A program made the position numbers and the translations under genes. This document shows, piece by piece, positions 17,580 to 25,279 of a DNA stretch of 64,000 bases (positions are counted from its first letter, which is position 1; each line of letters starts with the position of its first letter). The DNA comes from Paraburkholderia saeva. Its GTDB lineage: Bacteria; Pseudomonadota; Gammaproteobacteria; Burkholderiales; Burkholderiaceae. The notes below the pieces were generated by a model. It ran no database searches, had not been told where the DNA came from, and saw only the letters and a program-made list of their open reading frames with translations. The stretch spans positions 124,001-188,000 of the forward strand of contig NZ_CAJQZC010000004.1 of NCBI RefSeq assembly GCF_907164555.1, in the 5' to 3' direction.

Positions 17580-17603
17580 TTTGCCCCCACATTTGCCCCC
17601 ACA
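17580..17603. repeat. Two tandem TTTGCCCCCACA repeats upstream of integrase
   Basis: TTTGCCCCCACA occurs twice back to back at 17580-17591 and 17592-17603, between the integrase start and the tRNA fragment. Short direct repeats here fit arm-type binding sites for the integrase or a self-regulatory element. Confidence 0.6.
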
Positions 17604-17730
17604 GATCTGAAGGCGCGTGACGTATTGTAGTGGAAGTCGATAGCCTAGGCGGTGAGATTAAATCCATAAAATCAATGGATTATGTGATTTAGTTGGACGT
17701 TGTCGGAAACCCGTGGAACGGCAAAGACTT

Positions 17731-17781
<51 letters not shown>

Positions 17782-17785
17782 AATC

Positions 17786-17819
17786 AAGGCCTTACAAGCA
17801 ATGCTTGTAAGGCCTTTTT
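17786..17819 (+). terminator. Rho-independent terminator of the tRNA gene
   Basis: A perfect 14-bp stem (AAGGCCTTACAAGC with its inverse) around a three-base loop is followed by a T run. It lies 8 bases after the tRNA CCA end and is probably the native tRNA terminator on the ancestral chromosome side of the junction. Confidence 0.9.
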
Positions 17820-17883
17820 CTATTTCTGGCTTCGACACTCGCGCGTTGCCCGACGTGTTCCGCGCAGCGACCTCGTCGCGCAA

Positions 17884-18573
17884 TTACCGACCCGCAGCGC
17901 CCGAGTCGAACAGCGACAGCATTTCATCGAGGCCTCCGCGCTGCCAGTCGGGCGTCTGTCCCATCTCTTCGAAGACACTGCCGCTACGATTGATCCAGCA
18001 CGTCGGAAAGCCAAAATAGCGCGCGCCCGTCGCGTCCCACGCATTCGATGATACAAACAGGATCGACGAACGGCCAACCCCGAAGGCCTTCTCCGCAAGC
18101 AGGTAAGCGCGATCGTCCGGCTTGTACACGCGCACCGGATCGACGCTAAGCAGATAGTCGAATTCGCCACGCAGTCCAGCGTTCCCCACTACCGCGCCAA
18201 TCGAATGCGGAGAGCCGTTCGACAGCATCGCGAGCTTCAATCCGCGCCGACGCAATTCACGCAGCGTTTCGGGTACTTCGGGGAACGGCTGCAGACGCAG
18301 ATATGCCTCGCAGAGTGTCTTGCACGCTTCGCTATCCAGATCAAGCCGCAGGTGCCGGCAGGTAAAGCGCAATGCGTCTTCGGTCGCCTGTTCGAAGGTG
18401 ACGTAGCGGTTCATCAGGCTTCGCAGCCACGTGTATTCGAGTTGCTTCTGTCGCCAGATCGTGCTGATTTCACGCCCGCGTCCCGGGAATTGCTCATCGC
18501 AGCGGGCAACAACCGAATGGACATCGAACAGCGTGCCGTACAGATCGAATGCAATCGCCTTGATGTGATCCAT
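17884..18573 (-). CDS. Haloacid dehalogenase, type II (L-2-haloacid dehalogenase family)
   Basis: A 229-residue HAD-superfamily hydrolase closely matching type II L-2-haloacid dehalogenases. The nucleophile Asp10 lies in [10 protein letters not shown]. Also seen are the conserved [15 protein letters not shown] helix with the halide-binding Arg, SNGSP, the Lys in YKPDDRAY, and [10 protein letters not shown] (family SSNAWD-GA). It hydrolyses 2-halo carboxylic acids to hydroxy acids with inversion. It reads towards the tRNA terminator and stands alone. Natural haloacid activity is likely but not guaranteed, as many chromosomal copies have other roles. Confidence 0.92.
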   Translation of the reverse strand: MDHIKAIAFDLYGTLFDVHSVVARCDEQFPGRGREISTIWRQKQLEYTWLRSLMNRYVTFEQATEDALRFTCRHLRLDLDSEACKTLCEAYLRLQPFPEVPETLRELRRRGLKLAMLSNGSPHSIGAVVGNAGLRGEFDYLLSVDPVRVYKPDDRAYLLAEKAFGVGRSSILFVSSNAWDATGARYFGFPTCWINRSGSVFEEMGQTPDWQRGGLDEMLSLFDSGAAGR

Positions 18574-18632
18574 ATCTCCTCCCCGAAAAAACCATCAGCA
18601 CACCGAACGGCCGGGTTTCAACCAGCCTGATG

Positions 18633-19262
18633 TCAAGCCTCACGTTCCTTGAGTCGCTTCCGGTGGGCCGCTACTTTCGCGCGATTACCGCAAATCGCCA
18701 TGCTGCACCACCGGCGCGCGTGCCCGCGTGTGTGATCGGCAAACAGCAATGTGCAGCGGGGACCTTCACACGCCTTCACCTGTGCGAAGTCCTCGTCGCA
18801 CACCAGTCTCGCCAACACCTCGACGATCGGCATCAGTAGCGATTCAGGGGACTTCCAGCGCCGATTCGCGCGCAATTCAAAGATTGATCCGCCTTGCGTG
18901 ACATTGGCGACGATTTCTCCATATTGTTCGTCCCGCTCGAATAGCTGATTCAGCGGTTCGAGATCTCGCAGGTCGCTGGCGGTGAGCGGTCGCCCCTTTC
19001 GAGTCTGGACAAATTCCCTGAACCACTCGCGTAGTTCGCGCGCGCGCGCCGCAACCGCGTCGAGTTCGGACGGCGTGGCCTGCGAGCGCATCGTCGCGAG
19101 CGTGGCGCGAGGAACGAGCCCAGCCTGTTCCAGCCAGGCTAGCAAGCCCTCTCCGTCGCTGATCCAGTCGACTTCGACGTCCACCGGCGTTGCCACCGAG
19201 TTCAGGAAGTCGAGGCCCGGCGCATCGGCCAGGAACATCGCGGGAATCTGGCGGTAGTCCAT
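18633..19262 (-). CDS. CGNR zinc-finger regulator with ABATE domain
   Basis: A 209-residue protein with the N-terminal ABATE domain (LDFLNSVATPVD, LREWFREFV) thought to bind a small ligand. Its C-terminal CGNR finger reads CEGPRCTLLFADHTRGHARR, then WCSMAICGNRAKVAAHRKR. The two Cys pairs and the CGNR box are complete. Such proteins are stress- or ligand-responsive transcription factors. It is divergent from the hydrolase operon at 19435, and inverted repeats lie between them, so it is the prime candidate regulator of that operon. Confidence 0.88.
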   Translation of the reverse strand: MDYRQIPAMFLADAPGLDFLNSVATPVDVEVDWISDGEGLLAWLEQAGLVPRATLATMRSQATPSELDAVAARARELREWFREFVQTRKGRPLTASDLRDLEPLNQLFERDEQYGEIVANVTQGGSIFELRANRRWKSPESLLMPIVEVLARLVCDEDFAQVKACEGPRCTLLFADHTRGHARRWCSMAICGNRAKVAAHRKRLKEREA

Positions 19263-19298
19263 TTGGTACGAGGAACCTGAAATGACGGTAAAACCATG

Positions 19299-19371
19299 GT
19301 AACCGCTAAAAACGCTGTTGACAAGTTACATCGACGATGAGTAACCTATAAAAAAGAAACAGACGGGTTAC
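19299..19371. promoter_or_regulatory. Two copies of GTAACC-N19-(A/G)GTTAC between divergent genes
   Basis: GTAACC at 19299 pairs with AGTTAC at 19324, and GTAACC at 19341 pairs with GGTTAC at 19366. Both inverted repeats have 19-base spacers and are offset by exactly 42 bp, four helical turns. TTGACA at 19318-19323 and the AT-rich TATAAA at 19347 lie inside the array. This geometry fits cooperative binding by a dimeric regulator, perhaps the CGNR protein. Confidence 0.55.
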
Positions 19372-19434
19372 ACGTTCGGCGTAGGAAAGCCGCACATCTC
19401 ACGCAACATTCACTTTCCTGAAAAGGAGCGAGGC

Positions 19435-20166
19435 ATGTCTTCTGGCAACGTGAGCGTGGTGCTTGTGCACGGCGCATGGGCGGACGGATCGAGCTGGAGC
19501 AAGGTGATCGGTCGTCTGAAGGGGCAGGGCATCGATGCGATCGCGGCGCCGCTGCCGCTCACTTCGCTGGGCGACGACGTCGCCGCGCTCGAGCGGACGC
19601 TCGAACGGATCGAGGGTCCGGTGGTGCTCGCCGGTCACGCCTATGCGGGCGCCGTGATCGGTTCGATCCGATCCAGCCGCGTCGCGGCGCTGGTCTACGT
19701 CGCCGCGCTCGCACCCGACGAAGGCGAAACAGTCGGCGATGTGTTCTATCGGGGCGAAGCGCATCCGCAGGCTCCGCAGCTGGCTCCGGATCGACACGGA
19801 TGGATCTGGCTGCCGCAAGACGCGTTCGCGGCCGCGTTTGCACAGGACGCGACACCGGCAGAACGGGCGGTGCTCGCCGCGGTGCAGCGTCCGGTTGCAG
19901 TGTCATGCATTGGCGAAGCAGCCGGACGTCCGTTGTGGAAAGACCGTCCGAACTGGTTTCTGGTCGCCGAAGAGGACCGCATGATCAGCCCCGCCACCCA
20001 GCGCTTCATGGCGGCTCGCATGAATGCACACGTGCGCTCGTACGAGGTCGATCACACGCCGATCGTCACGGCACCTGACGTTGTGACGGATGTCATCGTC
20101 GAAGCGGTCCAGTCGGTTTCCGCAAGCCGCCTCTCATCACCCGCATCACCCGCATCACCCGCATAA
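19435..20166 (+). CDS. Alpha/beta-hydrolase-fold protein lacking the nucleophile serine
   Basis: A 243-residue alpha/beta-hydrolase protein of the AB_hydrolase_6 / EstC-like group: VVLVHGAWADGSSW at the N-terminus, EEDRMI acid region and the C-terminal VDHTPIVTAPDVV histidine. The nucleophile elbow reads GHAYAG with Ala69 where Ser stands in GHSYGG, so ordinary esterase chemistry is unlikely. GGAGCG precedes the ATG. The C-terminus SPASPASPA is encoded by a 9-bp repeat array. It is first in a four-gene operon. It may have a ligand-binding or non-hydrolytic role. Confidence 0.83.
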   Translation: MSSGNVSVVLVHGAWADGSSWSKVIGRLKGQGIDAIAAPLPLTSLGDDVAALERTLERIEGPVVLAGHAYAGAVIGSIRSSRVAALVYVAALAPDEGETVGDVFYRGEAHPQAPQLAPDRHGWIWLPQDAFAAAFAQDATPAERAVLAAVQRPVAVSCIGEAAGRPLWKDRPNWFLVAEEDRMISPATQRFMAARMNAHVRSYEVDHTPIVTAPDVVTDVIVEAVQSVSASRLSSPASPASPA

Positions 20167-20188
20167 CCCGCATAACCCGCATAACCCG
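20135..20188 (+). repeat. Six tandem 9-bp repeats at a gene end
   Basis: CATCACCCG occurs three times, then CATAACCCG three times, without interruption. The single C-to-A change creates the TAA that ends the hydrolase gene at 20166. Gain or loss of units would change the C-terminal tail or the spacing to the next gene. Confidence 0.9.
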
Positions 20189-20208
20189 TTTCCCCTGTGA
20201 GGAAGATC

Positions 20209-21063
20209 ATGACTTCAATTGCCTATCGCCGTGCCAACGTGGATGGTTTTAACGTGTTCTATCGTGAAGCCGGCCGCGTCGGCGCTCCGAAGCTGCTGCT
20301 CCTGCACGGCTTTCCAAGCGCGGGTCACATGTTTCGCGACCTGATTCCGAAGCTTGCCGACCGCTTCCATATCGTCGCGCCGGATCTGCCCGGATTCGGA
20401 CAGTCGGATATGCCCAGCCGCGACAGTTTTGCGTACACGTTCGACAACATCGCCAACGTCATCGATCGCTTCACGGAGGTGATCGGATTCGACCGCTTCG
20501 CGCTCTATGTATTCGACTATGGCGCACCCACCGGCTTCCGGCTTGCGCTCAGGCATCCCGAGCGGATCGCCGCGATCATTTCGCAGAACGGCAATGCGTA
20601 CGAAGAAGGATTGAGTGACGGCTGGAATCCAATCCGTGCCTACTGGCAGGAGGGTTCTCCCGCGAATCGCGAAGCGCTGCGCGGGTTTCTGACGCACGAG
20701 ACGACGGTGTGGCAGTACACGCACGGCGTCGAGGACGGGACGTCCGTGTCGCCGGACGGTTACTCACTCGACGACTTCTATCTGGGCCGGCCGGGCGCAC
20801 ACGAAGTCCAGCTCGACCTGTTCGGCGACTATCACAGCAACGTCGCGCTGTACCCCGCGTTTCAGGAATATTTCCGCAAGCATCAGCCGCCGTTCCTCGC
20901 TGTGTGGGGAAAGAACGATCCGTTTTTCCTGCCCGCAGGCGCCGAGGCGTTCAGGCGCGACATGCCGGACGCCGTTGTGCGCTTCTTCGATACCGGCCAC
21001 TTCGCGCTGGAGACGCACGCCGCGGAGATCGCCGCGGCCATGGCGGAATTTCTTGTTCGCTGA
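20209..21063 (+). CDS. Alpha/beta hydrolase, epoxide hydrolase / haloalkane dehalogenase-like
   Basis: A 284-residue alpha/beta hydrolase with an oxyanion motif HGFPSAG (33-39) and an aspartate nucleophile at Asp103 (YVFDYGAPTGF). This resembles epoxide hydrolases and haloalkane dehalogenases rather than serine esterases. The catalytic His is in FDTGHFALETH near the C-terminus, and VWGKNDPFF supplies the acid region. The ATG at 20209 follows GAGGAAG; an upstream GTG is less likely. It is second in the operon. With a haloacid dehalogenase gene nearby, a dehalogenation role is attractive but speculative. Confidence 0.88.
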   Translation: MTSIAYRRANVDGFNVFYREAGRVGAPKLLLLHGFPSAGHMFRDLIPKLADRFHIVAPDLPGFGQSDMPSRDSFAYTFDNIANVIDRFTEVIGFDRFALYVFDYGAPTGFRLALRHPERIAAIISQNGNAYEEGLSDGWNPIRAYWQEGSPANREALRGFLTHETTVWQYTHGVEDGTSVSPDGYSLDDFYLGRPGAHEVQLDLFGDYHSNVALYPAFQEYFRKHQPPFLAVWGKNDPFFLPAGAEAFRRDMPDAVVRFFDTGHFALETHAAEIAAAMAEFLVR

Positions 21064-21117
21064 CGTTTTGCAAGGTCAGCTTCGACAACAGTGTCATCCA
21101 TCTGCAGGAGAACAGTC

Positions 21118-22089
21118 ATGCGTGCAATCGTCCTCGACACGTTCGGCGGCCCCGATAGCCTCGTCTATACCGAGTTGCCGGAACCCGAACCGCTGGAGGG
21201 TCATGTGGTGATCGAGATCAAGGCGTTTGGCATCAACCACGCCGAGATGCATATGCGACGCGGCGAATGGGCCGAAGCGGCGCGGGTCAGCGGCATCGAA
21301 TGCGTGGGCATCGTGAAGTCGTGCCCCGGCGGCGAATTTTCGGTCGGCGCGAAAGTCGCCGCGCTGATGGGCGGCCTCGGACGAACCATCAACGGCAGCT
21401 ACGCGGAATACACACGGGCACCGGTGTCGAACGTGGCGCTGATCGAGTCCGATCTGCCGTGGGCGGAACTGGCGACGATTCCCGAAACGTACGCGACCGC
21501 GTGGACGTGCCTGTTCCGCAATCTCGAGATCAAGGAAGGACAGACGCTTGTGATTCGCGGCGCGACGTCGTCGTTCGGACAGGCTGCAGTCAAGCTCGCG
21601 GTGAACGCGGGTGCACACGTCATCGCGACGACACGCAGTGCGGCGCGCTTCGCGATGCTCGAAAGTCTCGGCGCGTCGCGTGTCGAGATCGAAGGCCCGG
21701 ATCTGTCGAGTCGCATCGCCGAAGCAAAACGGATCGACGCGGTGCTCGACCTCGTCGGCAACAGCACGATGCTCGATTCGCTCGCGATGTTGCGGCGTGG
21801 CGGCCGCGTCTGTCTCGCGGGCTGGCTTGGCGGCCTCGATCCCATCGAGGGCTTCAACCCGCTGTTGCAAATGGCGAGCGGCGTCTGCCTGACGTTCTTC
21901 GGCAGCTTCGTGTTCGGCACGCCAGGTTTTCCGCTCTCGGACGTACCGCTTCAACAGATCGCGAGCGACGTCGCGGCGGGCCGTCTCAACGCGAAACCGT
22001 CGCGGGTGTTCGGGTTCGATGAGATCCGCGAAGCGCATCGCGTGATGGAAGCCAATGAGGCGGGTGGAAAGATGGTGGTGGTCCACTGA
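21118..22089 (+). CDS. Zinc-independent MDR oxidoreductase (quinone oxidoreductase-like)
   Basis: A 323-residue medium-chain dehydrogenase/reductase. It has the N-terminal GroES-like domain (KAFGINHAEMHMRRG), the substrate channel loop and a Rossmann domain with TLVIRGATSSFGQAAVKLA. Ligands of the structural and catalytic zinc are absent, as in quinone oxidoreductases. CAGGAGAACAGTC precedes the ATG at 21118. It is third in the operon with two hydrolases and an SDR; the electron acceptor substrate is unknown. Confidence 0.88.
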   Translation: MRAIVLDTFGGPDSLVYTELPEPEPLEGHVVIEIKAFGINHAEMHMRRGEWAEAARVSGIECVGIVKSCPGGEFSVGAKVAALMGGLGRTINGSYAEYTRAPVSNVALIESDLPWAELATIPETYATAWTCLFRNLEIKEGQTLVIRGATSSFGQAAVKLAVNAGAHVIATTRSAARFAMLESLGASRVEIEGPDLSSRIAEAKRIDAVLDLVGNSTMLDSLAMLRRGGRVCLAGWLGGLDPIEGFNPLLQMASGVCLTFFGSFVFGTPGFPLSDVPLQQIASDVAAGRLNAKPSRVFGFDEIREAHRVMEANEAGGKMVVVH

Positions 22090-22122
22090 GCCGTGCGTGT
22101 TCACATGACAAGGAGAGGTGAG

Positions 22123-22893
22123 ATGTCGAGGAAAGTCGCAATTGTCACAGGCGCGAGCCAGGGTATCGGCCGTTCGACGGCCATCAGGCTGGCGCGGGAT
22201 TTTGATTCGCTCGTGCTGGTCGCGCGCGACCGCGCGAACCTCGAGCAGACCGCAGCCGAGGTGAAGAAGTTGGGTGCGGAGCCGCTCGTTATCGATGCCG
22301 ATCTGTCACAACCTGACGCCGCACGGCGGGTCGTCGATGAAACGCTCGCCGTGTTCGGACAGATCGACGCGTTGCTCAACATCGCGGGCGCGGTCCCGCA
22401 GATCGACGTGCTCGAAATGACGGACGAGCAATGGGAGCGCGGCCTCGCTCTGAAGCTGCATGGCGCGCGACGCCTCACAGTGGCAGCGTGGCCATCGTTG
22501 AAGGCGACGTCGGGTTCGGTCGTGCTGATGTCGGGCAATTCGGCGCTTTTTCCCAAGGCGCCGTATGCGGCCGTGGGCACGATCAACGCGGCGATCATGG
22601 CGCTTGCGAAAGCCTTCTCGGATCGCGGCATCGCCGACGGCGTGCAGGTTAACAGCGTTCTGCCAGGACCGGTGATGACCGGCCGTCGACAATCCTATCT
22701 GGAGCACTGGGCGCCGCTGCACAACATGACCGTTGAAGAAGCGACAGCGAAATTTCCCGTCGAAGCGGGTATCGCCCGGTACGGCACACCGGAGGAGATC
22801 GCCGAACTGTTGGCATTTATTGTGTCGCCGGCGGCGCACTGGATGACAGGTTCGGCGTTGAGGATGGACGGCGGGGAAGTTAAATCGATGTGA
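22123..22893 (+). CDS. Short-chain dehydrogenase/reductase
   Basis: A 256-residue classical SDR. TGASQGIGRSTAIRLA binds the cofactor, NIAGAVP replaces the NNAG motif, MSGNSALFPKAPYAAVG carries the catalytic region and the C-terminus ends in SALRMDGGE. The usual YxxxK is altered: Tyr563-like PYAAVGTIN lacks the Lys four residues on, so catalysis may be weakened or use another arrangement. AGGAGAGG precedes the ATG. It is the last gene of the operon and converges on iacG with a 3-base gap. Confidence 0.82.
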   Translation: MSRKVAIVTGASQGIGRSTAIRLARDFDSLVLVARDRANLEQTAAEVKKLGAEPLVIDADLSQPDAARRVVDETLAVFGQIDALLNIAGAVPQIDVLEMTDEQWERGLALKLHGARRLTVAAWPSLKATSGSVVLMSGNSALFPKAPYAAVGTINAAIMALAKAFSDRGIADGVQVNSVLPGPVMTGRRQSYLEHWAPLHNMTVEEATAKFPVEAGIARYGTPEEIAELLAFIVSPAAHWMTGSALRMDGGEVKSM

Positions 22894-22896
22894 CGA

Positions 22897-23430
22897 TCAC
22901 GCACACGCCGCTGCTGGCCGCGGAATCCGGTGGAAGTTGCGATCGAAGTAGATCAACCCGTCGCCGTCGTCGCGCACCTTGATCTGGGCCACTTCCAGAA
23001 ACATCACCGAATGTGAGCCGACCGGCTTGAGGTCGACGATGACACCCTGAATGCTCACGAGCGCATCACGCAGCACCGGCACGCCGTTCGTGCCTTCGTC
23101 CCAGATCGGCCAGCCGAAGCGCTCTTCCATCGACACCTGTGTCATGCCCGCGAAGTGGCGCGCGAGCAGTTCGTGTTCGGCCGTGAGCACGTTGACGCAG
23201 ACGTTGCGGTTGCCCTCGAACGTCGAATGCATCGCGCTCGACCGGTTCAGGCACACGAGCAGTGTCGGTGGCGTATCGGTGACCGAGCACACTGCACTCG
23301 CCGTGATGCCGCATCGCCCGTGCGGCCCGGCCGTCGTGATGACGTTGACGGCGGCGGAGAGATGCGCCATCGCCTGACGAAACTGCTTCTTTGCGTCGGC
23401 GTTCTGATCCAGCGTTTGAGTTGAAGTCAT
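22897..23430 (-). CDS. iacG: Flavin reductase (IacG-like)
   Basis: A 177-residue flavin:NADH reductase of the HpaC family. Motifs include FRQAMAHLSAAVNVITT, GITASAVCSVTDTPPTLLVC and the C-terminal LIYFDRNFHRI. Such proteins supply reduced FAD to a two-component monooxygenase, here most likely the IacA-like enzyme at 27483. The ATG at 23430 is chosen; longer in-frame starts exist up to 23481. A shared regulatory motif lies about 140 bases upstream. The iac assignment rests on gene company rather than sequence search. Confidence 0.85.
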   Translation of the reverse strand: MTSTQTLDQNADAKKQFRQAMAHLSAAVNVITTAGPHGRCGITASAVCSVTDTPPTLLVCLNRSSAMHSTFEGNRNVCVNVLTAEHELLARHFAGMTQVSMEERFGWPIWDEGTNGVPVLRDALVSIQGVIVDLKPVGSHSVMFLEVAQIKVRDDGDGLIYFDRNFHRIPRPAAACA

Positions 23431-23569
23431 GCGCGGTAGTCCTGCGTCGGTGAAGGGCATCGGGGAACAGTGCATGTTCATCCGGTCGTCGATGGATCAA
23501 GCGTACGGGATGCATCGACGAAAAAAAATGCGCGCGAGCGGCACCTGTTGTGTCGTCTTTCCCGAGCCA

Positions 23570-23591
23570 TCTAAAGGTTTTCCCAGGTTGC
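23570..23591 (-). promoter_or_regulatory. Putative response-regulator site upstream of iacG
   Basis: On the plus strand it reads TCTAAAGG-TTTT-CCCAGG-T-TGC. It matches 18 of 22 positions with the site at 36445-36466 upstream of the MFS transporter, in the same orientation and at a similar distance from the gene start. The whole 335-base gap 23431-23765 otherwise shows nothing recognisable. Confidence 0.5.
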
Positions 23592-23765
23592 GTAGGAAAG
23601 CGGGCAGAACATCCGAAAAATAAGGCCCGCCACAGGGAAATCATCACTTCTCACGGCGTTTTTCGCTGGGTATTATCAGATGCCCGTGATTGATGTATTG
23701 CTACGCATCAACCACATCTGACTTTTCTGTGTTTTTGTTTTCTGTCGTACTTGCCAGGCTTGCCG

Positions 23766-24407
23766 ATGACTTCACCCACTCCCACCGTCTATATCGTCGA
23801 TGACGACAACGGCATGCGCACGTCGCTGTCCTGGCTGCTCGAATCCGTGGGCGTCAAATCGGCGGGGTTTGCGAGCGCCGCGGAGTTTCTGAAGGCGTTC
23901 GATCCGGAGCTGCCGGCGTGCCTCGTGCTTGACGTACGCATGCCGGAGCAGAGCGGTTTCGATGTGCAGGCCGAGCTGAACCGGCAGGGCGCGACGTTGC
24001 CGATCATTTTCGTGAGCGGTCACGGCGACATTCCGATGTCTGTGCGCGCGTTACAAAACGGCGCGATCGATTTTGTCGAGAAGCCGTACAACTCGCAGCA
24101 GATGCTGGATCGCGTCCAGCACGCGCTGAAACTCGCCGGGCAACGTCATGCCGCCGACCAGAAGCGGCGCGAGCTGCGTCGCCGTATCGAGTCGCTCACC
24201 GCGCGCGAGAAGGAAGTGCTCCACGGTGTTGTCGACGGCAAGGGCAGCAAGCGCATCGCATCCGATCTGTCGATCAGCGTGAAAACCGTCGACGTGCACC
24301 GCGCGAGCATCAAGGACAAACTTGGCGCACCCTCGATTGCGATGCTGGTGCGCGAAGTGATGGCCGTATGGGATCGCGACGCGCCTGCAGGCGGCACACA
24401 ACGTTAA
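23766..24407 (+). CDS. FixJ-type response regulator
   Basis: A 213-residue response regulator: receiver domain with acidic pocket VDDD (12-14), phosphorylation Asp56 in LVLDVRMPEQSG and Lys106 in VEKPYN, then a LuxR-type helix-turn-helix (LTAREKEVLHGVVDGKGSKR, SVKTVDVHRASIKDKLG). No kinase gene is adjacent, but a soluble PAS kinase lies at 28915 inside the same locus and is the likely partner. A two-component pair is reported for iac regulation in Paraburkholderia phytofirmans PsJN, to my recollection; this layout agrees. The ATG at 23766 is preferred over an upstream TTG. Confidence 0.92.
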   Translation: MTSPTPTVYIVDDDNGMRTSLSWLLESVGVKSAGFASAAEFLKAFDPELPACLVLDVRMPEQSGFDVQAELNRQGATLPIIFVSGHGDIPMSVRALQNGAIDFVEKPYNSQQMLDRVQHALKLAGQRHAADQKRRELRRRIESLTAREKEVLHGVVDGKGSKRIASDLSISVKTVDVHRASIKDKLGAPSIAMLVREVMAVWDRDAPAGGTQR

Positions 24408-24473
24408 TGCTCGCCGTGACGCGCGCGTGCCGGGTGAACCACGCACACGCGAGCGCCGCGAACCACATGGCCG

Positions 24474-25217
24474 CTACCGCATGAACAACCCGCCGTTCAC
24501 ATCCCAGCACGCGCCGTTTGCAAACCAGGCGTTTTCGGCGGCGAGCATCACCGTGACATCCGCGACGTAATCTGCCGAACCCAGCTTTCCCGCCGGAATC
24601 CCGGCGATCACCGCCTTCAGTTTGTCGGCGGGCACGCTCTCATGCACGATCGGCAGATCCATCGGACCCGGTGAAATCGCGTTGACGGTCACACCTGCCG
24701 CGCCCAGATCGCGCGCGAACACCTTCGTCAGCGTGATGACGCCGCCCTTGGCCGCAGCGTAATGCGCGCCGGTCGCGGAGCCGCCGTTCTGACCCGCGAG
24801 CGAGGCGATGTTGACGATACGTCCCGTGCCGTTACCGGCAAAGTATTGTCCGAAGACCTGGCAGCCAAACAGCACGCTGCGCAGGTTCACGTTGATGACC
24901 TGATCGAACTGCTCGCCGGTAATCTCCATGACGGGCACGACCTTCGACGCGCCCGCGTTGTTCACGAGCGCGTCGATGCGCCCCCAGCGTGCGAAAAGCG
25001 TATCGCGTGCCACTTCGAATGCATCCTTCGACGTGACGTCGAGATGCAACGCACACGCGGTCGAGCCATCGGCGCTCAGATCGCGCGCGAGCGCTTCGGC
25101 GGAATCGAGCGCGATGTCGCCGATGGCAACGCGATAACCGGCCCGATGAAACTGCGTGGCGATAACGGCACCAAGTCCACGCGCGGCACCTGTGACCAGT
25201 ACGACTCTATTCGACAT
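24474..25217 (-). CDS. iacE: Short-chain dehydrogenase (IacE-like)
   Basis: A 247-residue classical SDR: TGAARGLGAVIATQF, VNNAGASK, the catalytic serine in NIASLAGQNGG and HYAAAKGGV (Tyr-Lys). GGAG sits 8 bases before the ATG at 25217. It stands first among the downstream genes of the probable iacA-B-I-H-E transcript (all minus strand). IacE is proposed to act on an oxidised indole-acetic-acid intermediate. The enzyme family is certain; the iac role is inferred from context. Confidence 0.85.
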   Translation of the reverse strand: MSNRVVLVTGAARGLGAVIATQFHRAGYRVAIGDIALDSAEALARDLSADGSTACALHLDVTSKDAFEVARDTLFARWGRIDALVNNAGASKVVPVMEITGEQFDQVINVNLRSVLFGCQVFGQYFAGNGTGRIVNIASLAGQNGGSATGAHYAAAKGGVITLTKVFARDLGAAGVTVNAISPGPMDLPIVHESVPADKLKAVIAGIPAGKLGSADYVADVTVMLAAENAWFANGACWDVNGGLFMR

Positions 25218-25279
25218 TTCGTTTGCTCCATGAAAACCGGCGCGCAATGAACGCGCGCCGTTGCTGCGTTGATCCGTCT

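Noticed and set aside
17884..18573. Phosphoglycolate phosphatase as the identity of the HAD protein
   Set aside because: The SSNAWD-GA block, the [14 protein letters not shown] helix and FDLYGTL are specific to type II haloacid dehalogenases.
20135..20188. Short regular repeats considered as a CRISPR array
   Set aside because: Units are 9 bp, contiguous and without spacers; this is a simple tandem repeat.
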